Source: Stutzerimonas kunmingensis (GTDB lineage Bacteria > Pseudomonadota > Gammaproteobacteria > Pseudomonadales > Pseudomonadaceae). From it: DNA of 64,000 bases. Below the pieces are notes generated by a model. That model searched no databases and was not told the origin of the DNA. It saw nothing but the letters and a program-made list of their open reading frames with translations. Of this stretch, positions 14,680 to 23,573 are shown in pieces (within the stretch, counting starts at the first letter, position 1; every line of letters starts with the position of its first letter). Location of the stretch: the NCBI RefSeq assembly GCF_002929225.1, contig NZ_PISM01000001.1, positions 1 through 64,000 on the forward strand, given 5' to 3'. Position numbers and translations under genes: made by a program.

Positions 14680-16286
14680 GATTCTGTTGAAAAAGTAGGT
14701 TCAGCGGCAGCCGGCCGGTCGGATGTGCCTGCTGTCGAAGTGGCTGGAAGCCACTTCAAGTTGCCTTTCGGCGTTTCACTGAGCTTCCTTGCCCAGGTCT
14801 GAGGGTTATTTCGAAGGTTTCTGCTCGCCGCAGGCGCACCTATCCCGTGATCGGTGGCCCGTTAGGCAGCAGCTTGGCCATACGTCTCAGGTTTTGCACA
14901 GTCGCCGCCAAGGTGAATTCGTCAGTCGCCCCCGTCAGTCCACGCAGTCGTAAACGGTCGAGTTTCATGATCCGTTTGAGGTGGGCGAACAGCATCTCCA
15001 CCTTCTTCCGTTCGCAACGAGAGACGAGGAATTCCGGCGTCTTGGCGATGCATCGCGCCACGTCACGGGCAGCCTCATGGATGCTGCGAACGATCTTCCG
15101 ATTCGGTGTGTTGGGGCAGCATTTCGCTTTCAACGGACAGGTGACGCAGTCGGTTTGGCTGGAGCGGTAGATGATGGTGTTGGCCTTGGTTACCCGCGAT
15201 CTTTTCTGGGTGAAGGCGCGCCATTCACTGCGTAGCGGTTTGCCGGTTGGGCAGCGATATTCATTGGCTTCCTGATTCCAGTGGAAGTCGTTACTGGAGA
15301 GACTGTCGTCCTTGCGCTCAGTCTTGTCCCACACCGGCACATGCGGCTCGATGTCCTTCTCTTCGACCATCCAGGCCAGCATCGGGGCAGTGCCATAGGC
15401 GGTGTCGCCGATGAGGCGTTCCGGTGTGAGGTCGAACTGCGCTTCGACACGCTCGACCATCGTCCTGGTCGAGTCGACTTCGGTGGTACGGTGCGCCGGG
15501 GTCGCTTCCACATCCATGATCACACCGTGCTCAGTGTCGATCAGGTAATTTGTGGAGTAGGCAAAGAAGGCCGGGCCGCCTGGTGCTGCTGTCCAACGGG
15601 ACTGAGGATCGGTGAGCGAAATCTTCTTGGGAAGAGCCTCAGCCAACGCATCTTCATCAAGTGCTTCGAGGTACTCGCGCACGGCGCGGCTGCTGAGCTT
15701 TGGATCGCTCCAATCGACTTCATCTCCCACCACCCCACGTTGCCGGCTGGCATCCGCCTTGATGATGCTGGCGTCGACGGCGAAACCTTCGCCCTTGACT
15801 AGGCCGGCTGCCATGCAGCGCCGCAGCACTTCATTGAACAACCAGCGGAACAGATCGCTGTCACGGAAACGGCCATGGCGATTCTTCGAGAAGGTCGAGT
15901 GATTAGGTACTTCGTCTTCCAGACCCAGCCGGCAGAACCAGCGATAGGCCAGGTTCAGGTGCACCTCTTCGCACAATCGCCGCTCGGAACGAATGCCATA
16001 GCAGTAGCCGACGACCAGCATGCGCACCATCAATTCCGGGTCAATCGAGGGACGCCCGATGGGGCTATAGAAATCCGCCAGATAGGCGCGCAGATCACTG
16101 AGATCCAGGCACTGGTCGATGCTGCGCAGGAGATGTTGGGCCGGGACGTGATCTTCGAGATTGAACGAGTAGAACAGGCGCTGCTGTCCTCCCGGTAACT
16201 GTCCCATCATGCTGTTCGCCTCCACGCCCGCTGACAGGGCAATTCTGCCGAAGGCATGGGGAAGCAGCTACTTTTTCAACAGAATC
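14680..16286 (-). mobile_element. IS1182-family insertion sequence, complete
   Basis: 1607 bp bounded by 18-base perfect inverted repeats, GATTCTGTTGAAAAAGTA at 14680-14697 and its complement at 16269-16286. It carries one transposase gene on the minus strand. On its right it interrupts an IS5-family remnant, and on its left it abuts a 124-bp partial copy of its own end. No clear target duplication is visible. Confidence 0.88.
14840..16210 (-). CDS. IS1182-family transposase
   Basis: DDE transposase of 456 residues from ATG 16210 (a GTG start at 16225 would add 5). The N-terminal DUF772-like region (HLLRSIDQCLDLSDLRAYLADFYSPIGRPSIDPELM) precedes a catalytic core with an Asp in FAVDASIIKAD and another in LIGDTAYGTAPML, and a C-terminal Cys motif (CVTCPLKAKCCPN). 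Length and motifs are complete, so the element may be active. Confidence 0.92.
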   Translation of the reverse strand: MMGQLPGGQQRLFYSFNLEDHVPAQHLLRSIDQCLDLSDLRAYLADFYSPIGRPSIDPELMVRMLVVGYCYGIRSERRLCEEVHLNLAYRWFCRLGLEDEVPNHSTFSKNRHGRFRDSDLFRWLFNEVLRRCMAAGLVKGEGFAVDASIIKADASRQRGVVGDEVDWSDPKLSSRAVREYLEALDEDALAEALPKKISLTDPQSRWTAAPGGPAFFAYSTNYLIDTEHGVIMDVEATPAHRTTEVDSTRTMVERVEAQFDLTPERLIGDTAYGTAPMLAWMVEEKDIEPHVPVWDKTERKDDSLSSNDFHWNQEANEYRCPTGKPLRSEWRAFTQKRSRVTKANTIIYRSSQTDCVTCPLKAKCCPNTPNRKIVRSIHEAARDVARCIAKTPEFLVSRCERKKVEMLFAHLKRIMKLDRLRLRGLTGATDEFTLAATVQNLRRMAKLLPNGPPITG

Positions 16287-16556
16287 GGCAGTTTTGCATC
16301 AGGTGCACGCGCAGCATCGCCATCAGCGGATAGGCCGGACGACCGCCTTCACCCTTGGGATAATGCGGCTCGATCAAGGCAATCAAACCCTTCCACGGCA
16401 CCACCCGATCCATCTCGATCAGGAACAACTCTTTGCGGGTTTGTTTGCGCTTACCGGCGTAATCGGCGTCAGCGAAGGTCATCTGCTTCATGGGGAAACT
16501 CAGCGGGTGGAATCCGGGTATTTTGCCAAAATCTGGAAGTCTTCTTCAGAGTTTCC
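16287..16556 (-). mobile_element. IS5-family remnant, transposase N-terminus only
   Basis: The minus-strand frame from ATG 16491 reads MKQMTFADADYAGKRKQTRK and continues to AMLRVHLMQN, then stops at the IS1182 border. This is the N-terminus of an IS5-family transposase; the rest is absent on the other side of IS1182. The outer end near 16556 carries the likely terminal repeat (GGGAAACTCTGAAGAAGAC read inward). It was itself inserted into the sensor kinase gene that follows. Confidence 0.8.
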
Positions 16557-16923
16557 CTCAGTCTCAGGCGCAGGAAATGTGCTGGGAGATAAATTAATGA
16601 TTGATAGAGCGGTCTCCAATTTGTTATCCAACGCGCTGCGTTACACCCCGGTAGGGGAAACTATTTCTGTAACGATTCACGAGGCGGAAAGAACGGTAAC
16701 CCTCAGCGTCGAGAATCCCGGAGGGACGATCGAGGCCGAGCACCTGGACAAGCTCTTTTATCGCTTCTATCGGGTCGATCCTGCCCGGCGCGAGGGTAGT
16801 CCAAGCAACGCTGGCCTCGGCTTGGCTATTACCAGATCTATTGTTGAGGCCCATAAAGGCAGAATCTGGTGCACCTCATTAGACGGCGTGACGGGCTTTC
16901 ACATGGAATTTCCCCGCCAATAA
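16557..16923 (+). pseudogene. metal sensor histidine kinase, C-terminal ATPase fragment
   Basis: About 120 codons encode the HATPase half of a CopS/CzcS-type kinase: the N box LMIDRAVSNLLSNALRY, an F-box region LFYRFYRVDPARR and the G box AGLGLAITRSIVEAHKG. The sensor, membrane helices, HAMP and phospho-His parts are missing, cut by the IS5 remnant. It is homologous to the intact kinase at 40953-42326. No response regulator gene remains beside it. Not functional as a kinase. Confidence 0.85.
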
Positions 16924-16982
16924 TAAAATATCGAATAAAGGTAAATATTTTAAAATCAGCCGCATAGCGATCATAAGGGACC

Positions 16983-16996
16983 TTACACGATTGTAA
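16983..16996. promoter_or_regulatory. CzcR/CopR-like box before the copper-storage gene
   Basis: TTACACGATTGTAA, an imperfect palindrome like the boxes of OmpR-type metal response regulators and like those at 38470-38485 and 30836-30850. It lies 113 bp before ATG 17109. Assignment is by similarity only. Confidence 0.5.
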
Positions 16997-17108
16997 TGTT
17001 AACCATTGGAACGGACGAACTCTGAATATGTCGGATTTATGAGCTGCTAGAGGATCACCTCAGGCCAGCTCAAGACTATACGCTAAAATACGAACTTTGG
17101 AGGAAGTC

Positions 17109-17438
17109 ATGACTGAAACAATGTTCAATAGCTGCATTCAAGCTTGTTCTAACTGCGCTCTAGTTTGCGAAGCATGCGCATCTGCCTGTTTACTTGAAGA
17201 CGACGTACAAACGATGGCCCGTTGCATTGAGCTCGACAGAGATTGTGCTGACATATGTGCTCTGGCAGCCAGACTCATGAGTCGCCAGAGCGAGTTGGCT
17301 AAAGAGTTCTGTGCATTGTGTGCAAAAATTTGCCGAGCCTGCGGTGAAGAGTGTGCCAAGCATCAGATGGATCACTGCCAAGAGTGCGCGAAAGCCTGTA
17401 TGAAGTGCGCTGAGGAATGTGAACGTATGGCTGTATAA
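17109..17438 (+). CDS. four-helix-bundle copper storage protein (Csp, cytosolic type)
   Basis: A 109-residue protein with 19 Cys in regular C-x2-C and C-x3-C patterns along predicted helices (SCIQACSNCALVCEACASAC; EFCALCAKICRACGEEC; HCQECAKACMKCAEEC). This is the Csp/DUF326 pattern, in which four helices hold a core of Cu(I) thiolates. There is no Tat or Sec signal, so it is the cytosolic Csp3 type. ATG 17109 is chosen because GGAGGA lies 5-10 bases upstream; a TTG at 17097 overlaps that site. A clean terminator follows. It probably stores or buffers copper that enters the cytosol. Confidence 0.88.
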   Translation: MTETMFNSCIQACSNCALVCEACASACLLEDDVQTMARCIELDRDCADICALAARLMSRQSELAKEFCALCAKICRACGEECAKHQMDHCQECAKACMKCAEECERMAV

Positions 17439-17447
17439 CCAGCAAGC

Positions 17448-17500
17448 CGCTTTCCTGCCAAGATGGTATCTTATGGACTTGGTAGGAAAGCGCTTTTATT
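17448..17500 (+). terminator. Rho-independent terminator of the copper-storage gene
   Basis: CGCTTTCCTGCCAAG (17448-17462) pairs with CTTGGTAGGAAAGCG (17478-17492, one G-T pair), followed by CTTTTATT. It begins 10 bp after the stop codon. Confidence 0.9.
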
Positions 17501-17597
17501 CAGTGGCAGGACACCTACGCTCTACCCACTGAAATGACGCCTTGGCTTCTATTGTTACTCTTGTGCAAAAAAAAGAATGCCATTTGAAAAATCAGTC

Positions 17598-17632
17598 ATA
17601 AGCCAATCGTAACGATCATACAATTGGCTTAT
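17598..17632 (-). terminator. probable terminator of the small secreted protein gene
   Basis: ATAAGCCAAT (17598-17607) pairs perfectly with ATTGGCTTAT (17623-17632). Read on the minus strand it lies 26 bp past the stop at 17658 and is followed a few bases on by GATTTTTC. Confidence 0.55.
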
Positions 17633-17657
17633 ATCGTATTAATTCCCTTATAAATAA

Positions 17658-17957
17658 TTAACCGTTATTGATGCCAACTGGCGCGCTACGGAACTCCACT
17701 GAGTGGACAACTCCATCAGGAGTACGAATTTTGATTTCGTATGGCTGCGCACGATAGCTTGGCCAGCCTAGAATACTATCTTCGCCCATTGGCGTCACAC
17801 TTAGTACATCACCGCTTTCAAGAAGAACCTTTAAAGCCTGTCTACCCTCGACTGCAGCATAGTCATGCTGCATCGTTGAGTTTCTATCAACCTCAGCCAT
17901 TGCGAAGGAGGAACTTACGGCTATGCCAACAGCAAGAACTGCCGCAAATTTTTTCAT
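17658..17957 (-). CDS. small secreted hypothetical protein
   Basis: 99 residues from ATG 17957 (MKKFAAVLAVGIAVSSSFAMA), which gives a clean signal peptide with cleavage after AMA; a longer start at 18014 would bury the signal. GAGGTG before the ATG serves as ribosome site. The mature part, about 79 residues, has a small beta-rich look (GDVLSVTPMGEDSILGWPSYRAQPYEIKI) and no Cys. No family is recognised. It lies convergent with the copper storage gene. A role in the periplasmic metal response is only suggested by position. Confidence 0.65.
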   Translation of the reverse strand: MKKFAAVLAVGIAVSSSFAMAEVDRNSTMQHDYAAVEGRQALKVLLESGDVLSVTPMGEDSILGWPSYRAQPYEIKIRTPDGVVHSVEFRSAPVGINNG

Positions 17958-18465
17958 CGTTAACACCTCTTGGTCATTGATGTTGGATAGTTTAAAGGTG
18001 TCAACCTTACACAAAGCTGAGTCTTATATTACATTAATGCTAAGCGGAGCTTACGTGTGATGTGCTCTTAACCTCATCACTTGCACTGAAAAACAGCAGA
18101 AATTTTTGTTCGATGGCTGCTGCTCGTGGTCTTCAAATTCCGGCAGCAAGAAGCGGATACTCGAACAAGGCGTAGTTCCCCCAAGCGCAACAGAATCTCA
18201 AGACAACACTAGCATTTATGCCGTGAGCCAATTTATTCTAGATAATTTCTCCTAGATTAATCAGATGTAATACCGTCTGTGGCCGGCCATGACATCTGGA
18301 TGCAAAAAGCACATGCATCCGACCGCGTAGCGGTAATTGCTGTGGAGAACCGCGTCCGGTTGAATGGCACAGGCTCTGAAAAAGCGCGCGGCGTCGGTGA
18401 GTGAACATATTGCAAATTACTTTAATCCAACGGAAGCGTTACAGGCTTCACTCAGCGCGTTTTTT
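17958..18465. other. 508-bp AT-richer intergenic stretch next to the Tn7-like operon
   Basis: Lies beyond the last tniQ gene and may hold the other transposon end, but no sequence like the repeats near tnsA was found. Small dyads are present (GGATGCA at 18298-18304 with TGCATCC at 18314-18320; TCTAG/CTAGA around 18238-18256). The plus-strand frame 18364-18558 runs into tniQ antisense and is not believed. Confidence 0.4.
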
Positions 18466-20142
18466 TCAGGTGCTCTCAGCTACAGACTTATTCCGATAGT
18501 ACGCAGTGCCTCCCAGGACTTGGTTGAAACCAGGTGGTCCCTGCCAATTCCTTGGTAAACCGGTGGACTTAAGCAGAGTTTCTGCGTCCACTCCATTTCT
18601 CGCAAAGTCCTCTAGGTCCCACTCGAAAAAGCTAACAAGGGCTTGAAAAACAGTATTCGGAACACTGGAAACCATACCCAGACTTCCAGTGTTCATCGGA
18701 AGGTTTAGCCTTTTCATATTGGCAAGAGCGAAAATTAGCCGTCTCAATCTAAAGTGCCAGACAGACTCCATAAGAAGTTCAGCCTGCTGGGACGCCAAGG
18801 GAAATCTACGCTTACGTAACTTTGGACACCGCGGTAAACGCACGGGTAGGAGTTTCTGCAGGTTGTTGAGATTAACCCGCTTCTGTCCTTTGGAAATCCG
18901 ATAGAGATTCTCAGCACCCGATAGGAGAATGGCAGCATAAGCGCTGTCTCGGAGATCACTAACCTCCTCGACTACTTCAGGTAAGCGCTTTGGCGTGCTG
19001 AGCTTTCCCATCAACCATGCGTTGTCATGCTCCGCTAGCCAGCGGGTGGCTTGATAAGCGTTATCCCAGAGGTACTCCAAATCGACATTCGCTCGAACAG
19101 CTAAAATGGTGGCTATTTTCTGACGGTGTTGCGCCTTCCTACCAACTTTCGGCCTCTCCAGCTTTAAACGTAATTTTGCACCTGCCGCGTGCCGAAGAAT
19201 GAGCTCTTTCTGCAAGGCAGCCTCAAAGTCATCCGCGCCCCCAAATAAATGCTGTGCAATGATCATATGCCGGGCGAGTGGCATATCCATCTGGCCATTG
19301 TAAAAACTAAACCGTATCCATTGGTCGTGTTTACCTGCTTCATAAGCTTTGTCCATTCGCGACAGGGCTTCATCTCCATACTTTGAACGGATGCTGTCAA
19401 ATAGTTTTGCAGTACCGACAAATTTTCCGTGTATGAAACCGCGTTTTCTGCATTGTCGTACATAGCTTGCGGCTAACGTTTCACAACTCATTGGCGGTAA
19501 GTTACGCTGCAGTAATTCGTAGGCGAACTCCGCAAATGTCTTTTCAAGCACAGTGCCCTGCTTTCCTGTCGCGGGATCTAGGGCGCTCCAACCGCATATG
19601 CACGGATCAGTCGGATTCGGAAGTAACCGAAGCTTACGGAAGAACGGATGAGAGCATTTGGGGCACGCATGCATCAGCGACTCACCATGACGCCAACAGA
19701 CAGACACACCTGGCAAATGGTGTGAGCGATGCCAGTATGCATAGCCCGTTTCAAGCAGATCCTGCTGCACGCAGGTGTAGCAGAGCTTAGCCTTACCGTG
19801 GACAGCTGCCTCACGACGGGGAATACGAGCCACCCCCGATATACTGGAGCCTGTAGGAGCATTTTCCACGCCTTGGCCTAGCCCCAGAAAAGGCCTGTAT
19901 GCTGGAAACATAGTATTCGTGCTGATCAGATCGTCGAGATTGCTCTCTGTGTCACCAGGTAGTCTGGTAGCAAGCACTTCAATCTGCTTTGGCAGAATCC
20001 CTACGCTGAACGGCGCGGACCCAAACAGATCCCGGAAAGTTTCAGCTGCAGTTCTGTTACCTGACAGGAAGTGGTAGCGCGTGATACGAGAATGCAACAT
20101 CTCGTCCGGCATGGACATGGGAAAAAATAGCAGATCAGACAT
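18466..20142 (-). CDS. tniQ: second TniQ/TnsD-family target-selection protein
   Basis: 558-residue TniQ-domain protein. The N-terminal half begins FFPMSMPDEMLHSRITRYHFLSG and holds the family zinc motif: CYTC (about 117), the landmark GYAYWHRSHHLPGVSVCWRHG, then CPKC and CICGW. The C-terminal half (about 300-558) is basic and helical and could bind DNA. In Tn7-like elements such proteins choose the target and load the TnsC ring. It is separated from the first tniQ by 290 bp with no gene and may have its own promoter. Having two full-length TniQ proteins resembles the tniD/tniE pair of Tn6022-type elements. The target is unknown. Confidence 0.85.
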   Translation of the reverse strand: MSDLLFFPMSMPDEMLHSRITRYHFLSGNRTAAETFRDLFGSAPFSVGILPKQIEVLATRLPGDTESNLDDLISTNTMFPAYRPFLGLGQGVENAPTGSSISGVARIPRREAAVHGKAKLCYTCVQQDLLETGYAYWHRSHHLPGVSVCWRHGESLMHACPKCSHPFFRKLRLLPNPTDPCICGWSALDPATGKQGTVLEKTFAEFAYELLQRNLPPMSCETLAASYVRQCRKRGFIHGKFVGTAKLFDSIRSKYGDEALSRMDKAYEAGKHDQWIRFSFYNGQMDMPLARHMIIAQHLFGGADDFEAALQKELILRHAAGAKLRLKLERPKVGRKAQHRQKIATILAVRANVDLEYLWDNAYQATRWLAEHDNAWLMGKLSTPKRLPEVVEEVSDLRDSAYAAILLSGAENLYRISKGQKRVNLNNLQKLLPVRLPRCPKLRKRRFPLASQQAELLMESVWHFRLRRLIFALANMKRLNLPMNTGSLGMVSSVPNTVFQALVSFFEWDLEDFARNGVDAETLLKSTGLPRNWQGPPGFNQVLGGTAYYRNKSVAEST

Positions 20143-20432
20143 GGATATTAGCTAGAGATATAAGACTTGAAAGTACACGCACTCTGCAGTGCGGTGTATT
20201 TCTAACACACCATATCGTGTTTCAGGCAGGGATATTGAAAATATATGGCGGACGAGCGCTGTATCAATTCGGCACTCCCACACATTTTTTTTGCAAAGCA
20301 ATTAGCTGATATAAATCAGGTTTACGTTAGCAATATCGCGGGCTACACCCAAAAAAATGTCATACGGAGGCTCACACTTTATTAGAAATATGCACGAAAA
20401 AGTGGAATAGTTTCCGCCCAGAGGAAACATGA

Positions 20433-22097
20433 CTACGGCCTGATGCAAGCAGTTCGATACAACGCTGATCGAGTTACGCTTCGCTGCTCGTCTTCCAGCT
20501 TCGCCTTGGCCCACTGTAGGCGCCGAACGTGAAACTGCTCGATAGACTCACACGCCTGCTCCAATGCCAGGGCACACAGAGGTAGCTTGGAGAGCTGTTT
20601 CTCAAGACGTGAGAGGACATGTAGATCCCGCCCTATCCTAGCGCGCGAGATCAAGACAGGCTTACCCGACGCGGTTAGAAGGCGCTGTGCATAGCACCTG
20701 ATCTGTTCAGCAAGTTTCGCATCGAGAGTAGCGAATGTATCAGTGTTATCAACGCGGTTTGTATGAGCACCCGCATGTTTGGCGATGTAGCCTGAGAGCC
20801 AGGGTCGATCACAACGATACAGCCACATGTATCCTTTGCATTGGTGAGCTAGCAGGCCCCCATATTCAACCTCGAAGGTTGCTCGGCGCCTGAGACGCTC
20901 GCTTTGAAATCTTGCATCTCTCCAGGCCTGCGAACCGCCGTTGACGGCACGGATGGTTCGATAAACATACACTCGGGTGACTCCAAGCGCAGAGGCGATC
21001 TGCCGAGCCTCGCACCCGGCAATAGCTAGTTTCCAAACCGCAGCAGGCAAGCCTTCCAGTCCATCTAGCAGGACCTCAGAAAGCTTCGCTTTTGGATAGC
21101 CAACACCAGTTGGCGATGGTCGCTTAACAGCTTGCGTTGATGGCTTGTCGCTGCACTGGAGATGAGCCAGATCAACCCCCAGGGCGGTGGCCAGCACAAT
21201 GTATTTGAGTGGATGATGCGTATGCCTTGGCCTCCGTAGCAGCTTGGTGACCCAAGTCGCGGGCAGATCTGAGGGTGAATCTCCGAGAATCGAGTATTCC
21301 CAAGCTGCAGGCAGAGCGTTGAAAACGCCGTCCATATGTGCGGCCAAACGGCATAGATCCAGCCGCTGCGATTTACCCCGGGTTAGGCCTGACTCAGCAG
21401 CTCTCCGCATCAGGCAAGCGCGCAAGGCAATGGGTGAAAGGGGATCGAGGTCTAGCGTAAGCAATTGCATCGATCGTAGCGCGATCTGATGCAGCGTTGG
21501 AAAAGCCTCCAGACCAACAGTGACCTGATGTGAATGAGCTTGTACTTCGGCATCGTCAGGCAGGTGGAGCTGCCATGAATTACGGCTATACCAGCTCGGA
21601 TCCACCGTCCTGAGCGAATCGCCGTGGTGAGGGCATACCAACACACCGGGAAGCTGGTGAACGCGGTGCCAGTACGCTGCTCCAACCCGAACGACGTCCT
21701 CATTGAGGCAGGCCGGACAGAACCGTACCCTCGAAGCTCCTTCGATCCGACTGGCATTGATTCCTAGTTTCAGCATTAGCCACTTGCCGTCCCCGGCCAT
21801 TGAGGTGCGGGCATGCTGCATCTGCTCATCGGTGAGAAAAGGCGCGTAATAGGGCAGAACGGTATGGCGCGTGATGATTTTGGATACCGAGAGATCTGTG
21901 CCTGGGGGAAGCAACTCGGCCAAATCATCCAACCGACAGGGAAACGCTACATTTTGCGTGAACGAGACCGCAGCTCTGTTGCCGGTGAACGCAGCTTTGC
22001 GGCTATGCCCGCCACAAAGCCGGGCATAGCGAGAGAGAACGCTGTGTAGCGTCTCGTCGGGTAGTGCTGCAGGGAAGAAATGGAATTTCAGTTCCAT
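20433..22097 (-). CDS. tniQ: first TniQ/TnsD-family target-selection protein
   Basis: 554-residue TniQ-domain protein. It begins FHFFPAALPDETLHSVLSRYARLCGG, and has the zinc motif CPACLNED (about 129) plus AAYWHRVHQLPGVLVCPHHG. Residues about 360-400 form a helix-turn-helix-like region (CEARQIASALGVTRVYVYRTI), which fits sequence-specific target binding. It follows tnsC by 15 bp in the same operon. The second TniQ differs markedly in sequence, so the two probably have different targets or work as a pair. Confidence 0.87.
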   Translation of the reverse strand: MELKFHFFPAALPDETLHSVLSRYARLCGGHSRKAAFTGNRAAVSFTQNVAFPCRLDDLAELLPPGTDLSVSKIITRHTVLPYYAPFLTDEQMQHARTSMAGDGKWLMLKLGINASRIEGASRVRFCPACLNEDVVRVGAAYWHRVHQLPGVLVCPHHGDSLRTVDPSWYSRNSWQLHLPDDAEVQAHSHQVTVGLEAFPTLHQIALRSMQLLTLDLDPLSPIALRACLMRRAAESGLTRGKSQRLDLCRLAAHMDGVFNALPAAWEYSILGDSPSDLPATWVTKLLRRPRHTHHPLKYIVLATALGVDLAHLQCSDKPSTQAVKRPSPTGVGYPKAKLSEVLLDGLEGLPAAVWKLAIAGCEARQIASALGVTRVYVYRTIRAVNGGSQAWRDARFQSERLRRRATFEVEYGGLLAHQCKGYMWLYRCDRPWLSGYIAKHAGAHTNRVDNTDTFATLDAKLAEQIRCYAQRLLTASGKPVLISRARIGRDLHVLSRLEKQLSKLPLCALALEQACESIEQFHVRRLQWAKAKLEDEQRSVTRSALYRTACIRP

Positions 22098-22112
22098 TAC
22101 GCGACCCTCGAA

Positions 22113-23573
22113 TCATGATCGACGGTAGGTCGGCGAGAACTCGAAGATATCCTTGGTGACCCAGCCAGCTGACTTCAACTCTGCAAGGGTGTCAGGATGC
22201 TCACTGAACGCCTTTGCTTGCGACGCCTCAACGGCGACTGCTACAGGCGTACCGGCTTTCTTAACAGCGGCTTCTGGTACTGCAGTGTTTGCGCGTGCAG
22301 GAGGGGTGACACCTCGAAGCAAAGCAAGACGGTCAGCTCGCCCAAGCCCACTGAACGCCATCATTTCCATCAGCTGCTCCTCTATGGGAAGCAGGTCGTC
22401 GAACTTGCGCATGCGATTAAGATCACGACTACGCAGAGCTGATAGCGCTGGCCTGAGTATTTGCATCTTGGAATTGCTTACTTTGACGATCGTCTCGGCA
22501 GTCACACGCTCGGAGCCGCTCTGAATGGCATAGCGCTGGCTCAGCACCAATAACTTAACCAGGAAGTCGGTCACTCCCTGGGTGTGCTCGTACAGCGCTT
22601 CAAAAATCTCCGGTGTCAGTTCAGCCGTCTGCTTGCACCACTGATAGCTCCAAAGGTTCTCGACCAGAAAACGCCACTCGTCATCCTCCTTCTCGAAGCG
22701 CTTGAACTCTATCATCCCCCCACCGCAACTGCGCCTGGCGACACGCATTACGTCCGAGAACAGGCTGATCATCGAATTCGTCCCTATGAACACGACCGGG
22801 ATACCGATGTTGTTCACCAAGTGAAGGAAGAAATTCAGCATGCTTTCCTTACCCCCGGTCTTGGCCAGGTGAAGGTTCTGCAGCTCATCAATGAGCAAGG
22901 CGCCGATAAAAAACGTGCTGGCTACCTGTTCCATCTGCTGAAGCGCATCGTTGATGTTTCGATGCCGATGGCGCTTGTGGTAGTCCTTGTCGCCCAGTGC
23001 TTGGCCGACCGCGTGGAAGAACTGCTGACAAAAACCAGCCAACGAGCCATCTCGTGGACAATCAAGCTTGAGCCAGGTGATCTGGGTGTGGACGAATTGC
23101 TGGCCCTCATAATGCTCATGCCGGATCGTCTGAGGGTACAGGCTTAAAATGGCATGCAGTGCAGTGGACTTCCCAATACCACTCAGGCCCACAACGCTGA
23201 AGGTGTCAGCTGTTGATTTGAAAGCATCGTGATAGCGCTGAGCCCCTGACAAGGAATGAAGGTGCCTGACAGTTGAGGCACTAGTTGGATTACGGCCAAC
23301 ATATCCGCGGCGGATCAGCAGAGATAACAGGGACTCTAGTTCCAAATGCAGCAGAAACGGCTGCACGACCGTCCTCAAGCGATCAATACAGTGAATCCGC
23401 GTTGCCCCGTCGAGCTCAAGCTCTTCAGGAGTTACCGGCTGGGGAAAATTAGATATCAGCTCGGCAGCCGCCGTTTCGTCAAGAATAGGAGGCAGCGCTT
23501 CGATCAGCGGGTTTCCAGCGTATTCAGTGATGACTTGCTTCGTATAGCTCGCAAGAGCTTTGGCACCTCTCAT
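22113..23573 (-). CDS. tnsC: Tn7-like AAA+ transposition regulator
   Basis: 486-residue AAA+ ATPase (TnsC/TniB type) that forms a ring on target DNA and links TniQ to the transposase. Walker A GLSGIGKST is at 129-137 and Walker B GALLIDELQNL at about 224-234. The N-terminal about 100 residues and a long C-terminal extension (from about 390) probably contact TnsB/TnsA and TniQ. It overlaps tnsB by 4 bases (23570-23573). All motifs are intact. Confidence 0.92.
   Translation of the reverse strand: MRGAKALASYTKQVITEYAGNPLIEALPPILDETAAAELISNFPQPVTPEELELDGATRIHCIDRLRTVVQPFLLHLELESLLSLLIRRGYVGRNPTSASTVRHLHSLSGAQRYHDAFKSTADTFSVVGLSGIGKSTALHAILSLYPQTIRHEHYEGQQFVHTQITWLKLDCPRDGSLAGFCQQFFHAVGQALGDKDYHKRHRHRNINDALQQMEQVASTFFIGALLIDELQNLHLAKTGGKESMLNFFLHLVNNIGIPVVFIGTNSMISLFSDVMRVARRSCGGGMIEFKRFEKEDDEWRFLVENLWSYQWCKQTAELTPEIFEALYEHTQGVTDFLVKLLVLSQRYAIQSGSERVTAETIVKVSNSKMQILRPALSALRSRDLNRMRKFDDLLPIEEQLMEMMAFSGLGRADRLALLRGVTPPARANTAVPEAAVKKAGTPVAVAVEASQAKAFSEHPDTLAELKSAGWVTKDIFEFSPTYRRS

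Noticed and set aside
18364..18558. 64-codon plus-strand frame near the tniQ end
   Set aside because: It runs into the C-terminus of tniQ in antisense and has no ribosome site or recognisable content.
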